Source: Sandaracinus amylolyticus
GTDB taxonomy: Bacteria > Myxococcota_A > Polyangia > Polyangiales > Sandaracinaceae
Assembly (NCBI RefSeq): GCF_021631985.1
Contig: NZ_CP070225.1
Span: 2,852,001 to 2,916,000 of the forward strand
Direction of reading: 5' to 3'
Length of the DNA: 64,000 nucleotides
The notes beneath the pieces are model-generated. The model ran no database searches. It worked only from the letters and a program-made list of their open reading frames with translations, and had not been told where the DNA came from. Below, in pieces: positions 41,701-51,106 of this stretch (positions within the stretch are counted from its first letter, which is position 1; each line of letters begins with the position of its first letter). Made by a program: the position numbers and the translations under genes.

Positions 41701-44700
41701 CTCGAGCCGCACGATGCGCAGCAGCGAGGCGAGCGTCGCCTCGTGCCGCGGATCGATCTCGAGCACCTGACGGTACGACTCGATCGCCTCGGGCGTGTCG
41801 TCGAGCTCGCGCTCGAGCACCTCGGCCGCGCGATGCAGCAGCGCGACGCGCGACGCGGCGTCGCCCGCCATGCCCGCCTGCAGGCGCAGGTTCTCGAGCA
41901 GCTCGGGCCACATCGCCTGGCGCTCGTAGAGGCGCGCCAGCGAGGTGACCGCGGTGGCCTCGCCCGGCTGATCCTCGAGCACGCGCACGAACGCTTCGAT
42001 CGCGGTCTCGGCGTCGCGCAGGAACTCCTCCGCGAGCTGACCGAGGCGGAGGCCCACTTCGGCGCGGAGCTCGGGCTCCTGCTCGAGCTCGACGCGGCGC
42101 TTGAGCACCTCGGCGAGCGAGGCGTGATCGCTCGCGTCGGAGAACAGGCGATCGAGCGACTCGAGCGCGACCGCGTCGTTCGGATCCTCGGCGACCGCCT
42201 GCTTGTAGATGACGATCGCGCCGCCGCGATCGCCGAGCAGGTCCTCCATCACCGAGCCCGCGCGGCGCAGCAGCTCGCCGCGCTCGATCGGGTCGTACGA
42301 GCGATCGACCTTGCGCTTGAGCACGTCGACCATGCCGCGCCAGTCGCCGACCATCGTGTGCAGCGCCTCGAGCGCGTCGAGCGGGCTCGCGTCCTCGGGG
42401 TCGTGCTCCGCGAGGCGCTCGTAGGTGACGATCGCCGCGCGCGGATCGCCGCGCTTCTCGTCGTGCAGGCGCGCGACGGTGCCGAGCAGCGAGCTCGTGG
42501 TCGCGGGATCGGTGCTCGCCGCGATCGCCTGCTCGTACGCGATGACGAGCTCGTTCCAGATCTCGAGCGTCGCGCCCAGCCGATCGACCTCGGCGCGCAC
42601 TTCCTCGTTGCCGGGATCGAGCCCCATCGCGCGCGCCATCGCGTGGAACGCGAGCGAACGATCGCGCCCGCGCTCCTCGTGCAGGCGCGCGATCTCCTGG
42701 AGCAGACGCACGCGATCGAGCGCGTCGTCGGAGAGCGCGACCTGCGCCTCGTGCACCGCGATGCGCTTCTTCCACTGATCCGTCGCCTGATAGATCGGCT
42801 CGAGGATCTGGATGATGCGGAGCTGGTGCTCGGGGTCGGTGACGAGCCGCTCGAGCTCGGTCACCGCGGGCAGGTGACGCGGATCGTCGCGCGTCACGTC
42901 CTCGAGGAGATCGATCGCGGCGGTCTTGTCGCCCAGCTTCTCCGCCGAGAGCACGGCGAGGCGGTGCTTGAGATCCGCGGCCTGCTTCGCGTCGGTCGTG
43001 AGATCGATGCGGTGCCGCAGGTGATCGGAGAGGTCCTGCCAGCGCTCGCGCGACGTGAGCAGCGCGTCGAGCGCGATGGTCGCGCCCGCGTGCGCCGGCT
43101 CGAGCGCGATCACCTCGCGGAACGCGTCGATCGCGCGATCGGCGTCGCCCTTCTGATCGCGCAGCACGAGCGCGGTCTTCTCGAGGAGCGACACACGATC
43201 GGCGTCGCTCGGCGCGACCTGCGCCTGCTCGTCGTAGAGCTCGAGCAGCGAGTCCCACTGCGACGTGCGGCGCAGCAGCGACTCGAGCGCGCGGAACGTG
43301 CCCTGGTCCTCCGGCGAGAAGCGCAGGGCCTTGCGATAGAGCTCGGCAGCCTTTGCCGCGTCGTTCGTGCGCTGGTCGTAGAGCTGCGCAGCCATCACCG
43401 CGAGGCGCTGCGTCGTCTCGTCCTCGACGCCGCCGTCCTCGATCGCCCCGCGGTACGTGTCGGCGAGGCGATCCCAGCGCTCGAGCACCTTGGCGAGGCG
43501 CGAGAGCGTCTCCCACGCGCCCTCGTCGCGCGGATCTTCGCGGAACAGACGCGCGTAGACCGTCATCGCGCCGTCGAGATCCTCGAGGTAGTCCTCGTGG
43601 ACCTGACCGAGGCGCTGCAGGAGCGCCTTGCGGCCCTCGAGCTCGGTCTCGCCGGAGAGGCGCGCTTCGAGCGCCTCGACCACGCGCGGCCACGCGAGGC
43701 GCGTGAGGTAGATGGGCTCGAGGATCGCCGCCGCCGCAGCGCGGTGCTCCTCGTTGGTGCGCATCAGGTCCTGGAGCTGCTCGACCGTCGGCTCGTGGGG
43801 CGCACCGAGCGAGAGCGCCTCGCGGAACTGCTCGATCGCGGTGGAGACGTCGTCGAGCTTCTCGCGGTGCAGGCGTCCGAGCTTGAAGCGCAGCTCGACC
43901 GCGAAGCCGACGCGCTGCTCGAGCATGCGCTCGTAGAGCGCGGCGAGATCGCTCCAGCGCTCCGCGCTGCCGCTCGAGGACGCAGTGTACAGCCGCTCGA
44001 GCGCGACGTACGCCGGCGCATGGCCAGGGTCCTCGCTGAGCACCTGCTCGAGCGCGTCGATCGCGGCCGGCAGCTCGCCGGTCTTCGTCTCGCAGAGCTC
44101 GGCCTGGCGCATCAGCAGCGTCACGCGATCGCGTCCGCTCGCGAGCTCCGACTTGCGACGGAGCACGTCGAGCAGCGCTGCGTGATCGCCCGCCTCCGCC
44201 GTCATCTGCTCGAGCGCGTCGAGCGCGCCCGCGTGATCCGGCTGGTGATCGAGGATCCGCTGGTAGTAGCCGCGCGCGAGCTCGGCGTCGTTCAGCCGCC
44301 GACGCGCGGTGTCCGCGATCTTGCGGTAGCTGTCGATCTGCAGATCGCCGTCGCCCACGTCGGGCGCGACGTCGCGCAGGAGCGCCACGTAGTCGGCCCA
44401 GCGATCGCTCGACGCCGCGAGGCGCTCGACGTCGCCGAGCAGCACGTTGACGTCGGGCTCGCCCAGGCCGGCACGCAGCGCGCGCGACGCGAGATCGAAC
44501 GCGCGTCCCGGCTCGCTGAGCCCGATGTCCGCGACCTCCGCCGCGCGACGCAGCGCACTGAGGCGCTCGCTCGGATCGTCGGACTCCGCGAGCACGTCGA
44601 GCGCGTCGAGCAGCGCGGGGTACGCGCCCTGGGCCTCGAAGCGCGGGCGCAGCACGCGCGCCGCGGCGAGCCGCGAGCTGCTCGCGGGATCGCTCATCAC

Positions 44701-47700
44701 CTCGCGCAGCGCGGTGACCGCGCCCTCGTGCGACGGCAGCGCGTCGAGCACCTCGGCGTAGGTCTCGATCGCGCGCTCGAGCTCGCCGGTGCGCTTGCGC
44801 ATCAGCTCGGCGCCGTGGAACCGCAGCTGCGCCTTCTCGGCCGCGCCGGGCACGAGGTCGTGCACCATCTGCACGACCTCGAGCAGATCGCTCCAGCGCT
44901 CCGCCTGCTCGTAGAGCCGGGTGAGCGCGGCGAGCGCCGCGTGATCGGGCCCGAAGCGCTCGATCACCTCGTTGTACGCGACGATCGCGTTGTCGCGATC
45001 AGTCAGCTTCTCGTCCCAGATCGCGCCGATGCGCAGCGCGATCTGCTTGCGCTCGCCGTCGCCCGACGCGAGCGCGTCGCGGCTCTGGAGCACGCCGATC
45101 AGCGGCTGCCAGCGACCGAGCTGCTCGTAGAGACGCTCGAGCGCGGCGAGCGCGCCGACGTCGTCGGGGTCGAGCTCGAGGCGCTCGTTGTGCACCGCGA
45201 TCGCGCCCTCGAGATCGTTCTGCTTGGTCTCGAGCAGCTCCGCGAGGCGCACCAGCAGCGAGCGGCGCGTGCCCGCCTCGTTCTCGAGCTTCGCCTGGCG
45301 GCGCAGATCCGCCGCGAGCTTCGCGTGATCGCCGCGCGAGCTGTGGATGCGCTCGAGCGAGCGCGACGCGCGCAGGACCATGTCGGGATCGTCCGACGCG
45401 ACCTCGACGAGGCGCTCGTACGCGCGCTCCGCGCGCCCCACGTCCGACAGCTTGTCGTCCCAGAGCGTCGCGACCTCGAGCAGCAGCTCGGACTGCAGCG
45501 AAGGCTGTCCCTCCACCGAGTCGATCGCGCGCTCGAGCACCGCCGCGCGGCGCGCGTCCGCGCCCTGCATCGTCGCCACGCGCGCGAGCTCGGCGCGCGC
45601 ACCGCCGTCCGCGGGATCGCACTCCACCGCGCGCGACCACGCGCCGAGCGCGGCCTCGTTGTTCGCGAGCCGGTTCTCGTGGATCTCCGCGATGCGCGTC
45701 AGCAGCGAGAGGCGCGTGCCGGGATCGTGGATCTGCTCGAGCTGCACCTCGAGCACGCGCGCGAGGTCCGCCCACGCGCGCCGCTGCTCGTGCACCGGCT
45801 CGAGGATCAGCGCGATGCGATGACGCTGCTGGCGATCGCTCAGCAGGCGCTCGAGCGCGTTGCGCGCGCCCTCGTGATCGCCGTCGAGACGGATCACCGC
45901 CTCGTAACGATCGACCGCCTGCGCGGGCTCGCCGAGCTTCGACTCGTGCAGCGCGCCGAGGCGGAACGTGAGCGACGTGACGTCGCCGGTGCCCTCGATG
46001 ATCTCCTGCTCGAGGAGCGCGGAGAGGTCGCGCCAGCGCTGCGTGCGCTCGTAGAGGCGCTCCAGGGCGCGACGGCTCGCGGCGTGACCGGGCTCGAGCT
46101 CGAGCACGTCGCGGTACGCGCGGATCGCGAGCTCGGCGTCGTCGATCAGCTCCTCGAACAGGAAGCAGACCTGCAGCAGCAGATCGAGCTTCGCGTCGGC
46201 GTCGACGGTCTGCGCGATGCGGTTGCGATAGAGGACCTGGAGGTCGTCCCAGCGCTCCGCGTTCGTGTAGAGCTCCTTCAGCGCGAGGAAGCTCGCCTCG
46301 CTCTGGGGATCGCCCGCGATCACGCGGCGATGGAAGGGCTCGGCGTCCGCCGGACGACCGAGCACGACGTCGTAGATCTGCGCGACCTTCTCGGCGAGGC
46401 GCGTGAGGTCCTCGGCGGGCATCTCGCCCGCTTCGATCGCGGTCGCGATCGCCTGCGCGAGGTGCTCGTGCTTGTGCGCGCGATCCGCCGCCGCGAAGAG
46501 GCGCTCCCAGATCGACTGGTCCGCGGGCGCGTCGAGGAACGCGCTCTCGAGCGCGGCGTACGCCGACTCGGGATCGTCGACGCGGCTCGAGCTGAGCTCC
46601 GCGAAGCGGAGCCGCAGCTGGCGCTTCTCTTCCGCGCTGGTCGCCGACGCGAGCCGGCGCTGGACGCTGGCGCGCAGCTTCGACCACTCCCCCGCAGCCT
46701 CGTACGCGCCTTCGAGCAGGCGCGCGATCGCGTCGCGCTGCTCCGCATCGAGCGCATCACCCGCGAGCAGCGTCTCGAGCGACGCGATCGCCCGGCGATC
46801 CGCCTTGCGCGACGCGAGCACCGTCGCGAGCTCGTCGATCGCCGCCGCCGCGTCGGGCGCGCGCTCCACGAGCAGCTCACCGATGCGCGTCGTGAGCTCG
46901 ATCTTCTCGTCGTCGCTCGGCGCGAGCTCGCGGCGCTTCTTCGCGATCTCGACGACCTCGCTCCACCGCCCCGCGCGCTCCGCGAGCCGATCGAGCGCGA
47001 GGAGCGCGTCGCGATCGGTGGGATCGATCGCGAGCGCGGCGCGCCAGTGCTCCGCGGCCGACGCCTCGTCGCCGAGCTCGCCCTGCTCGAGCTTCGCGAG
47101 CTCGTGCAGCAGCACCCAGCGATCGGTCTCGTCCTTCTCGTGCTCGATGCGCGAGAGGAGCAGCCCACGCAGCTCGCTCCAGCGCGCACCGGTGCGATAG
47201 ATGCGATCGAGCGACTTGATCGCCTCGGCGTCGCCCGGATCGTCGGCGACGATGTCGCGAAGCTGCGCGATCGCGCGCTCCACGTCACCGAGCCGCTCGC
47301 CCGCGACGCGCGCGATCGATCGACGCAGCCACAGGCGCTCGTCGCCCGGCGCCTTCTCGAGCCGGATCGCGAGCGCGTTCGCGAGGCGATCCCACGCGCC
47401 CGCCTTCTCGGTCGCGATCCACAGCGCGTCGCGAACCTCGCCGACCACTGCGGCGCCCTGGGAACCAGCCGCGAGCGTCCACGCCTCGAGCTGATGGCGG
47501 AACGCGGCCTGCGCGTCGTTGAGGTGATCGCCCGCGATCACCCGCAGGCGCGAGAGCAGCGCGACGCGCTCCTCGATCTCCTGGGGATCGATCGCCGCGA
47601 GCACGACCTCGTAGAGCGCGGGGAGCCGGCTCCACTTCTCGTCCTTCTCGTAGAGCGCGATCAGCTTGCGCGCCGCGCGCTCGTTCACCGGGTCCGCCGC

Positions 47701-50031
47701 GAGCACGCGCTCGTAGCTGCGGAACGCGCGGTGCGGCTCCTGGATACGCTCCTCGTAGACCGCGGCCGCGCGGAACGAGAGCGCGATCTTCTGCTCCGCC
47801 GAGTCGCTGCGATCGGCCGCGTTGCCGAGCACCTCGGCGAGACCGTCCCAGTCGTTCTGCTCGGCGTAGAGCGCCTCGAGACCCTCCCAGTCACCCGCCG
47901 CGACGAACGACTCGCGCAGCGTGCGCAGCGCGCGACCGTTCTTCGGATCCGCCGCGAGCACGCGCTTCCACGCGCTCGCCGCCTTCGTGGGATCCTTCGC
48001 CTGCTCGCCGTAGAGGATGCCGAGCTTCGTCAGGAGCTTGATGCGCTCCTTGTCGTCGGGCGCCGCGCCGTTGTTCTCCAGCGCGCTCACGCGTCGCTCG
48101 AGCACCTCACCGAGCGTCGACCAGTCCTTCTCGCGCTCCGCGAGCTTCTCGAGCGAGTCGAGCGCCTCGGCGTGCGAGGGCTCGTGGCCGAGCACTTCCT
48201 TCCACAGCGAGATCGCGTCCGCGTGGCGGTGCAGGCGCTCGCCCGCGACGCGCGCGAGCTCGATGCGCATCGCGTGGCGCTGATCGACGTCCGCCGCGAG
48301 CTCCGCCTCGGCGCGCTGCACGTCGAAGAGCTGCTTCCACGCGCGCTTCTTCGTGTAGATGTCCTTGAGCTGCGCGAGCGCCTCGCGATTGCCGGGATCG
48401 CGCTCGATCACCAGCTCGAGCGGGCGCGTCGCCTGGTTGTAGTTCGCGAAGCGCTCGATCCAGAGGCGCGCGACGCGCATGTAGAGCGCGACCTGCTCGC
48501 GCGGCTCCTTCGCCGCGTCGGCCTTGCGCGTGAGCACCTGGATGAGGTCGTTCCAGCGACCCATCTGCTCGTACGTCGCGGCCAGCGCCTCGAGCGCGTC
48601 GCCGTCGTCCGGCGCGAGCGCGAGGATCGCGTTCCAGCTGTTGATCACCATCACGTCGAGGCGGAGGTGATCGCGGTAGATCACCACCATCTCGCGCAGC
48701 AGCGCGACGCGCTCGCTCACCGAGTCCGCCGGGAGCGAGTCGACCTCGCCCTTCAGCACCTCGACCAGCGCGTTCCACTTCTCGGTCTGGCGATACAGCT
48801 CGCGCAGCGCCCGCAGCGCCTCGGGGTTGCGCGGGTCCTGGCGCTGCACCGTCTTCCACGCGTCGATCGCGCGATCGGCCGCGCCGCTCGCCTGCGCCGC
48901 GCGCGCGAGCTCGACCGAGAGCTCGACCTTGAGCCGCGTGTCGCTCGTCACGCGCTGCGCGTCGCCGAGGACGGTGAGCAGCTTCGAGTGATCGCCGGTC
49001 TGCGGGAGGTATTCGCGATAGAACGCGAGCATGCCGGGGTGCGCGGGCTCGACCTTGCGCAGGCGCGCGAAGTACGGCTCCGCCTCCGCGGCCGAGCCGC
49101 GGAAGCGCCAGTGCACCATGCCGATCTGCAGCAGGATGCCCTGCTCGCTCTCGAGCTTCTGACGGCCGCGCAGCGCGTCGTCGTAGAGCGCGACGAGGTG
49201 ATCCCACTGCTCGCGCTGCGTGAAGAACTCGACGAGGAAGCGCATCGCCTCGGGGTGCCCCGGGACGAAGTCGAGGATGCGCTCGTAACAAGCCGCCGCG
49301 CGCTCCGGGCTCTCGAGCCGGCGCCCGAGCACCCGCGCCGCGCGCAGGTAGAACCCGATGCGATCGTCGCGGCTGCGCGTCTTCTCGGCGGCGTCGAGCA
49401 GCACCTGCGCGAGCTCGGCCCACTTCTCGCGCTTGCGGAGGATCTGCTCGTAGAGCTTGTTCGCGCGGGGATCGCCGGCGTCCGACTCGAGCGCCTGCTG
49501 GAAGAGGCGATCGGTGTCCTTGTCGCGGCCGCGCTTCTTGTGCTTCCAGACCAGCGTGCCCGCGCTCGCGAGGAGCGAGGTGCGCAGGCTCGCGTCGCTC
49601 GACGTCTCCGCCTCGTCGACGAAGCGCTTCGCGATCTCCTTCCAGTTCTGCTCCGACGCGGCGAGCGCATCGATCGCCTCGGCGATCTCGTCGTCACCGG
49701 GGCGCAGCGCCTTCGCGCGCTCGTACGCGGCCATCGCGGCCTCGTCGTCGAGCAGCTCCTCGCGGTGGATCCGCGCGAGCTCCTTGCGCAGCTGGGCCTC
49801 GCGATCCGGATCGTGCCCGCTCAGCGTCGCCTCGAGGTCGAGCAGCTGTGCTGCGGTCCACGTCTCGGCGCGCTCCTGGTGACCGCGTCGTGCGGCGCCG
49901 ATCAAGCGCAGCGGGTCGGATCCCAGTCGAGCGGTGTCGCCGCTCTCGATCGCCTCGCGCAGCTCGCGGAGCGCGTCGGAGTGATCGGGGTCCTCCTGGA
50001 GGAGACCGAGCAGGTGGGAGACGTCGAGCAC
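38785..50031 (-). CDS. Giant TPR-like repeat protein (about 3,748 residues)
   Basis: One uninterrupted reading frame of 11.2 kb. GTG start at 50031; no signal, no membrane segment, so cytoplasmic. Nearly all of it is one module of about 72-75 residues repeated roughly fifty times. In each, D/E-P-x(4)-A-L-x-x-L-x-x-L-Y is followed by x(5)-W-x-x-L-x-x-L-L-x-x-R, then a helix pair R-x-x-L-x-x-R-x-A-x-L with D-x-x-x-A-I-x-A-Y/F-R/E. Examples are DPRNPEALRALRELYRQTEK, DPSDLRTADDLERLAAPLGG and ATALDELLTSRERWQDL-like units. Each module is two TPR-type hairpins, so the protein is one long superhelix. Length is far above usual TPR proteins; a scaffold or length-measuring role is speculation. The aminotransferase gene abuts its stop. 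Confidence 0.9.
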   Translation of the reverse strand: MLDVSHLLGLLQEDPDHSDALRELREAIESGDTARLGSDPLRLIGAARRGHQERAETWTAAQLLDLEATLSGHDPDREAQLRKELARIHREELLDDEAAMAAYERAKALRPGDDEIAEAIDALAASEQNWKEIAKRFVDEAETSSDASLRTSLLASAGTLVWKHKKRGRDKDTDRLFQQALESDAGDPRANKLYEQILRKREKWAELAQVLLDAAEKTRSRDDRIGFYLRAARVLGRRLESPERAAACYERILDFVPGHPEAMRFLVEFFTQREQWDHLVALYDDALRGRQKLESEQGILLQIGMVHWRFRGSAAEAEPYFARLRKVEPAHPGMLAFYREYLPQTGDHSKLLTVLGDAQRVTSDTRLKVELSVELARAAQASGAADRAIDAWKTVQRQDPRNPEALRALRELYRQTEKWNALVEVLKGEVDSLPADSVSERVALLREMVVIYRDHLRLDVMVINSWNAILALAPDDGDALEALAATYEQMGRWNDLIQVLTRKADAAKEPREQVALYMRVARLWIERFANYNQATRPLELVIERDPGNREALAQLKDIYTKKRAWKQLFDVQRAEAELAADVDQRHAMRIELARVAGERLHRHADAISLWKEVLGHEPSHAEALDSLEKLAEREKDWSTLGEVLERRVSALENNGAAPDDKERIKLLTKLGILYGEQAKDPTKAASAWKRVLAADPKNGRALRTLRESFVAAGDWEGLEALYAEQNDWDGLAEVLGNAADRSDSAEQKIALSFRAAAVYEERIQEPHRAFRSYERVLAADPVNERAARKLIALYEKDEKWSRLPALYEVVLAAIDPQEIEERVALLSRLRVIAGDHLNDAQAAFRHQLEAWTLAAGSQGAAVVGEVRDALWIATEKAGAWDRLANALAIRLEKAPGDERLWLRRSIARVAGERLGDVERAIAQLRDIVADDPGDAEAIKSLDRIYRTGARWSELRGLLLSRIEHEKDETDRWVLLHELAKLEQGELGDEASAAEHWRAALAIDPTDRDALLALDRLAERAGRWSEVVEIAKKRRELAPSDDEKIELTTRIGELLVERAPDAAAAIDELATVLASRKADRRAIASLETLLAGDALDAEQRDAIARLLEGAYEAAGEWSKLRASVQRRLASATSAEEKRQLRLRFAELSSSRVDDPESAYAALESAFLDAPADQSIWERLFAAADRAHKHEHLAQAIATAIEAGEMPAEDLTRLAEKVAQIYDVVLGRPADAEPFHRRVIAGDPQSEASFLALKELYTNAERWDDLQVLYRNRIAQTVDADAKLDLLLQVCFLFEELIDDAELAIRAYRDVLELEPGHAASRRALERLYERTQRWRDLSALLEQEIIEGTGDVTSLTFRLGALHESKLGEPAQAVDRYEAVIRLDGDHEGARNALERLLSDRQQRHRIALILEPVHEQRRAWADLARVLEVQLEQIHDPGTRLSLLTRIAEIHENRLANNEAALGAWSRAVECDPADGGARAELARVATMQGADARRAAVLERAIDSVEGQPSLQSELLLEVATLWDDKLSDVGRAERAYERLVEVASDDPDMVLRASRSLERIHSSRGDHAKLAADLRRQAKLENEAGTRRSLLVRLAELLETKQNDLEGAIAVHNERLELDPDDVGALAALERLYEQLGRWQPLIGVLQSRDALASGDGERKQIALRIGAIWDEKLTDRDNAIVAYNEVIERFGPDHAALAALTRLYEQAERWSDLLEVVQMVHDLVPGAAEKAQLRFHGAELMRKRTGELERAIETYAEVLDALPSHEGAVTALREVMSDPASSSRLAAARVLRPRFEAQGAYPALLDALDVLAESDDPSERLSALRRAAEVADIGLSEPGRAFDLASRALRAGLGEPDVNVLLGDVERLAASSDRWADYVALLRDVAPDVGDGDLQIDSYRKIADTARRRLNDAELARGYYQRILDHQPDHAGALDALEQMTAEAGDHAALLDVLRRKSELASGRDRVTLLMRQAELCETKTGELPAAIDALEQVLSEDPGHAPAYVALERLYTASSSGSAERWSDLAALYERMLEQRVGFAVELRFKLGRLHREKLDDVSTAIEQFREALSLGAPHEPTVEQLQDLMRTNEEHRAAAAAILEPIYLTRLAWPRVVEALEARLSGETELEGRKALLQRLGQVHEDYLEDLDGAMTVYARLFREDPRDEGAWETLSRLAKVLERWDRLADTYRGAIEDGGVEDETTQRLAVMAAQLYDQRTNDAAKAAELYRKALRFSPEDQGTFRALESLLRRTSQWDSLLELYDEQAQVAPSDADRVSLLEKTALVLRDQKGDADRAIDAFREVIALEPAHAGATIALDALLTSRERWQDLSDHLRHRIDLTTDAKQAADLKHRLAVLSAEKLGDKTAAIDLLEDVTRDDPRHLPAVTELERLVTDPEHQLRIIQILEPIYQATDQWKKRIAVHEAQVALSDDALDRVRLLQEIARLHEERGRDRSLAFHAMARAMGLDPGNEEVRAEVDRLGATLEIWNELVIAYEQAIAASTDPATTSSLLGTVARLHDEKRGDPRAAIVTYERLAEHDPEDASPLDALEALHTMVGDWRGMVDVLKRKVDRSYDPIERGELLRRAGSVMEDLLGDRGGAIVIYKQAVAEDPNDAVALESLDRLFSDASDHASLAEVLKRRVELEQEPELRAEVGLRLGQLAEEFLRDAETAIEAFVRVLEDQPGEATAVTSLARLYERQAMWPELLENLRLQAGMAGDAASRVALLHRAAEVLERELDDTPEAIESYRQVLEIDPRHEATLASLLRIVRLEDHRQAASEILLPLLREQGRWDDLAQVLELTAEASGDPIDKRDGLRALAEVHEQGRRDANAAFEAYRRALAEDPSDLRTADDLERLAAPLGGWDRVADVFAARGSSALDPEIAKNLYGRLARIAEEKLGDDARAIEAYRRSLEQVGDDEDALGALDRLYLKSQSWPDLAEVLERRVQLANDGTARIDLLVRLGTLRWERQNDRHAAFTSFQEVLEAQPDEPRAIGAVEGLLADEDLAAQAVDALDAAYRRTSSTQKMAALYDVRVRLADDGGERVALLQELAQLQENDLRDPSAALATTIRAFEIDRRDEGLLGELERLATIVSGWESLRGLIERVTSGSDDLDAVTRRDLELRAAGWYRDRLGDAGAAEGALRRAIIADRETAEAHAQLVELLRAPGREADLVGALRAWSEVEYDEVAKKDRLRDAARLAESALGDTAQAITLHEAILETDGSDALALDDLIRLRMAAGAWPVVVELLERRIDVESDPDRRVELRRQLAHALAGPVGDPHRAIEAWRAVIDEVATDLDAIGELETLYEGAERWSDLEELIQRRLDIAETPADRIAARVRLARLSETRFGRRAEAIDQLHEILGEDPHNADALDELERLYAADGRQADLVELLERRVADATDVTTQLDALGRLAEAREKGGETDAAAEVHARILDHDPSRQASLRALARLHAAAGRHADAADAIERLLPTLADAERREESFRLVELATTKLNDEARAERALRGLHETDPADAEVRTRLKALYERTQRWAELAHMLALDEASFSKPADRIALFKRIADLHAAKLSDAAGAASWLERAVQLDPENREVLLPLCDLYIAAGRQSDAIPVLEKIIASYGTRRSKEVALYQHRLGQALEGMGNTTGALNAYDAAFKVDLTNVQILRDLGRLCYTTGDYDRAQKTFRALLLQKLDGQSGITKGDVYFYLGDISAKQGDPKKAISMLERALAEENGHRQASALLSSLRA

Positions 50032-50171
50032 GGAGTTCTCCGGACGAGAGGTGGCGTCGCGCGCGGCCCCTCCCCGGAGAGCGCCGCGAGCGGAACGGCA
50101 GGGCTCGGTAAGCTCGCGAAAACGCTAAGGTTCCCGGCACCTGGACGAACGTCGGGCCAGGGCGGAGCCCG

Positions 50172-50201
50172 ATGGTAAGGGGGTTCGATTCCGCGAGGCA
50201 A
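50172..50201 (-). promoter_or_regulatory. Possible promoter of the giant TPR gene
   Basis: On the minus strand TTGCCT (50201-50196), 18 bases, TACCAT (50177-50172), about 140 bases before the GTG at 50031. Weak match. The 309-base stretch 50032-50340 otherwise holds the terminator at 50277-50309 and no gene. Confidence 0.25.
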
Positions 50202-50276
50202 GCACGGACTTCTCAGCGCTCCGAACGGCGCGGACACCCCTGCTCGAACGACCAGCGTCGGAGTCGACGGACGCGA

Positions 50277-50309
50277 GAAGCCCCCGGGAGAGGGTCTCCC
50301 GAGGGCTTC
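50277..50309 (-). terminator. Strong hairpin downstream of the 50341-51060 gene
   Basis: GAAGCCCCCGGGAGA, loop GGG, TCTCCCGAGGGCTTC: a 15-bp stem with one mismatch, 32 bases beyond the stop of the leftward membrane-protein gene. It is the likely end of the five-gene operon beginning at 56031. Confidence 0.6.
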
Positions 50310-50340
50310 GTTCGCGGGCCGAGCCGGGCGATCGCGATCG

Positions 50341-51060
50341 CTAGAACAACATGATCGCGCCAGCCGCTCCCAGCGCGGCCCAGGTCGTCCAGCCGACCAC
50401 TTGATGCACCACGGCCACGGTCTGCATCGAGTCGTAGTCGTTCGTGCGATCACCGAACCAGTTGTTCGCGAGCCCGATCCCGATGAACATCTGGGCGAGC
50501 ATGCCCGCGAGGTGCACGAGCGCGAGCACCGAGTGGATCCGGATGCGATCCGAGTACGCGCCGCGCCCCGTGAGCACTTGGTTCGGGTCGTTCACCAAGA
50601 GGCCGATCGACATCGCGAGGGTCGTCGAATAGAGCGCGGTCGTGACCACGGAGGACACGAGGTGCGGGTACGGTGTGCCCCAGCACTGGTCCTGACCGAA
50701 GATCGCGTTGCCGGTCGCGCACGGGTTGTCGTCGCGCCCGTTCCCGAAGCCGTAGAGGTTGTAGTACTGGACGAGCCCGAGCCCGACGGTGACCGTCATC
50801 GCGGCCCAGGTGACGATGCCCATCGCGCGGTGGACCTGGCCGAGCTCGGCGCGCTGTCGCACCGCGTTGGCGTAGGCCTCTTCTTCCGCGTCTTCGTCGC
50901 TCCGCGCGCCTCGCGCCTGGAGCAGCTGGGGCATTGGAAGCGTCGCGTCGATCTCCACGACTTGTCCGGGCGCGAACCACGCTCCGCTCTGGAGCGTCGG
51001 CGCCTGGAGCTGCATGCCGAGGAATGGAGACGCGAGGAGGAGCGCGGCGAGTCCCGACAT
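50341..51060 (-). CDS. Hypothetical four-helix membrane protein with conserved histidines
   Basis: Not assigned. The 239-residue protein has a hydrophobic N-terminus (LAALLLASPFLGMQLQ), a charged cytoplasmic stretch (about 50-75) and then four to five membrane helices. Three of the membrane helices carry a histidine in a similar setting: VHRAMGIVTWAA, HSVLALVHLAGM and AVVHQVVGWTTW. Paired His in a four-helix bundle is how cytochrome b561-type proteins bind haem, so a redox or haem role is possible but unproven. A periplasmic loop carries CATGNAIFGQDQCWG with two cysteines. It is the last gene of a leftward run and is followed by a strong hairpin. Confidence 0.75.
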   Translation of the reverse strand: MSGLAALLLASPFLGMQLQAPTLQSGAWFAPGQVVEIDATLPMPQLLQARGARSDEDAEEEAYANAVRQRAELGQVHRAMGIVTWAAMTVTVGLGLVQYYNLYGFGNGRDDNPCATGNAIFGQDQCWGTPYPHLVSSVVTTALYSTTLAMSIGLLVNDPNQVLTGRGAYSDRIRIHSVLALVHLAGMLAQMFIGIGLANNWFGDRTNDYDSMQTVAVVHQVVGWTTWAALGAAGAIMLF

Positions 51061-51106
51061 GCCGCGCAGCTTACTCCATGAATGCGACGTGCAACCGCAA
51101 AGAAGG

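Noticed and set aside
37927-50178. A + strand open frame of about 4,080 codons antisense to the giant TPR gene
   Set aside because: GC-rich codon use at third positions keeps the complementary frame open. Its translation is Arg/Ala/Glu/Leu soup with no domain, while the minus strand shows clean TPR modules throughout.
50172-50203. GGTTCGATTCCGCGAGGCA looks like a tRNA T-arm and acceptor
   Set aside because: The T-stem bases (GGGGG with CCGCG) do not pair, no anticodon or D-arm folds upstream, and no CCA follows.
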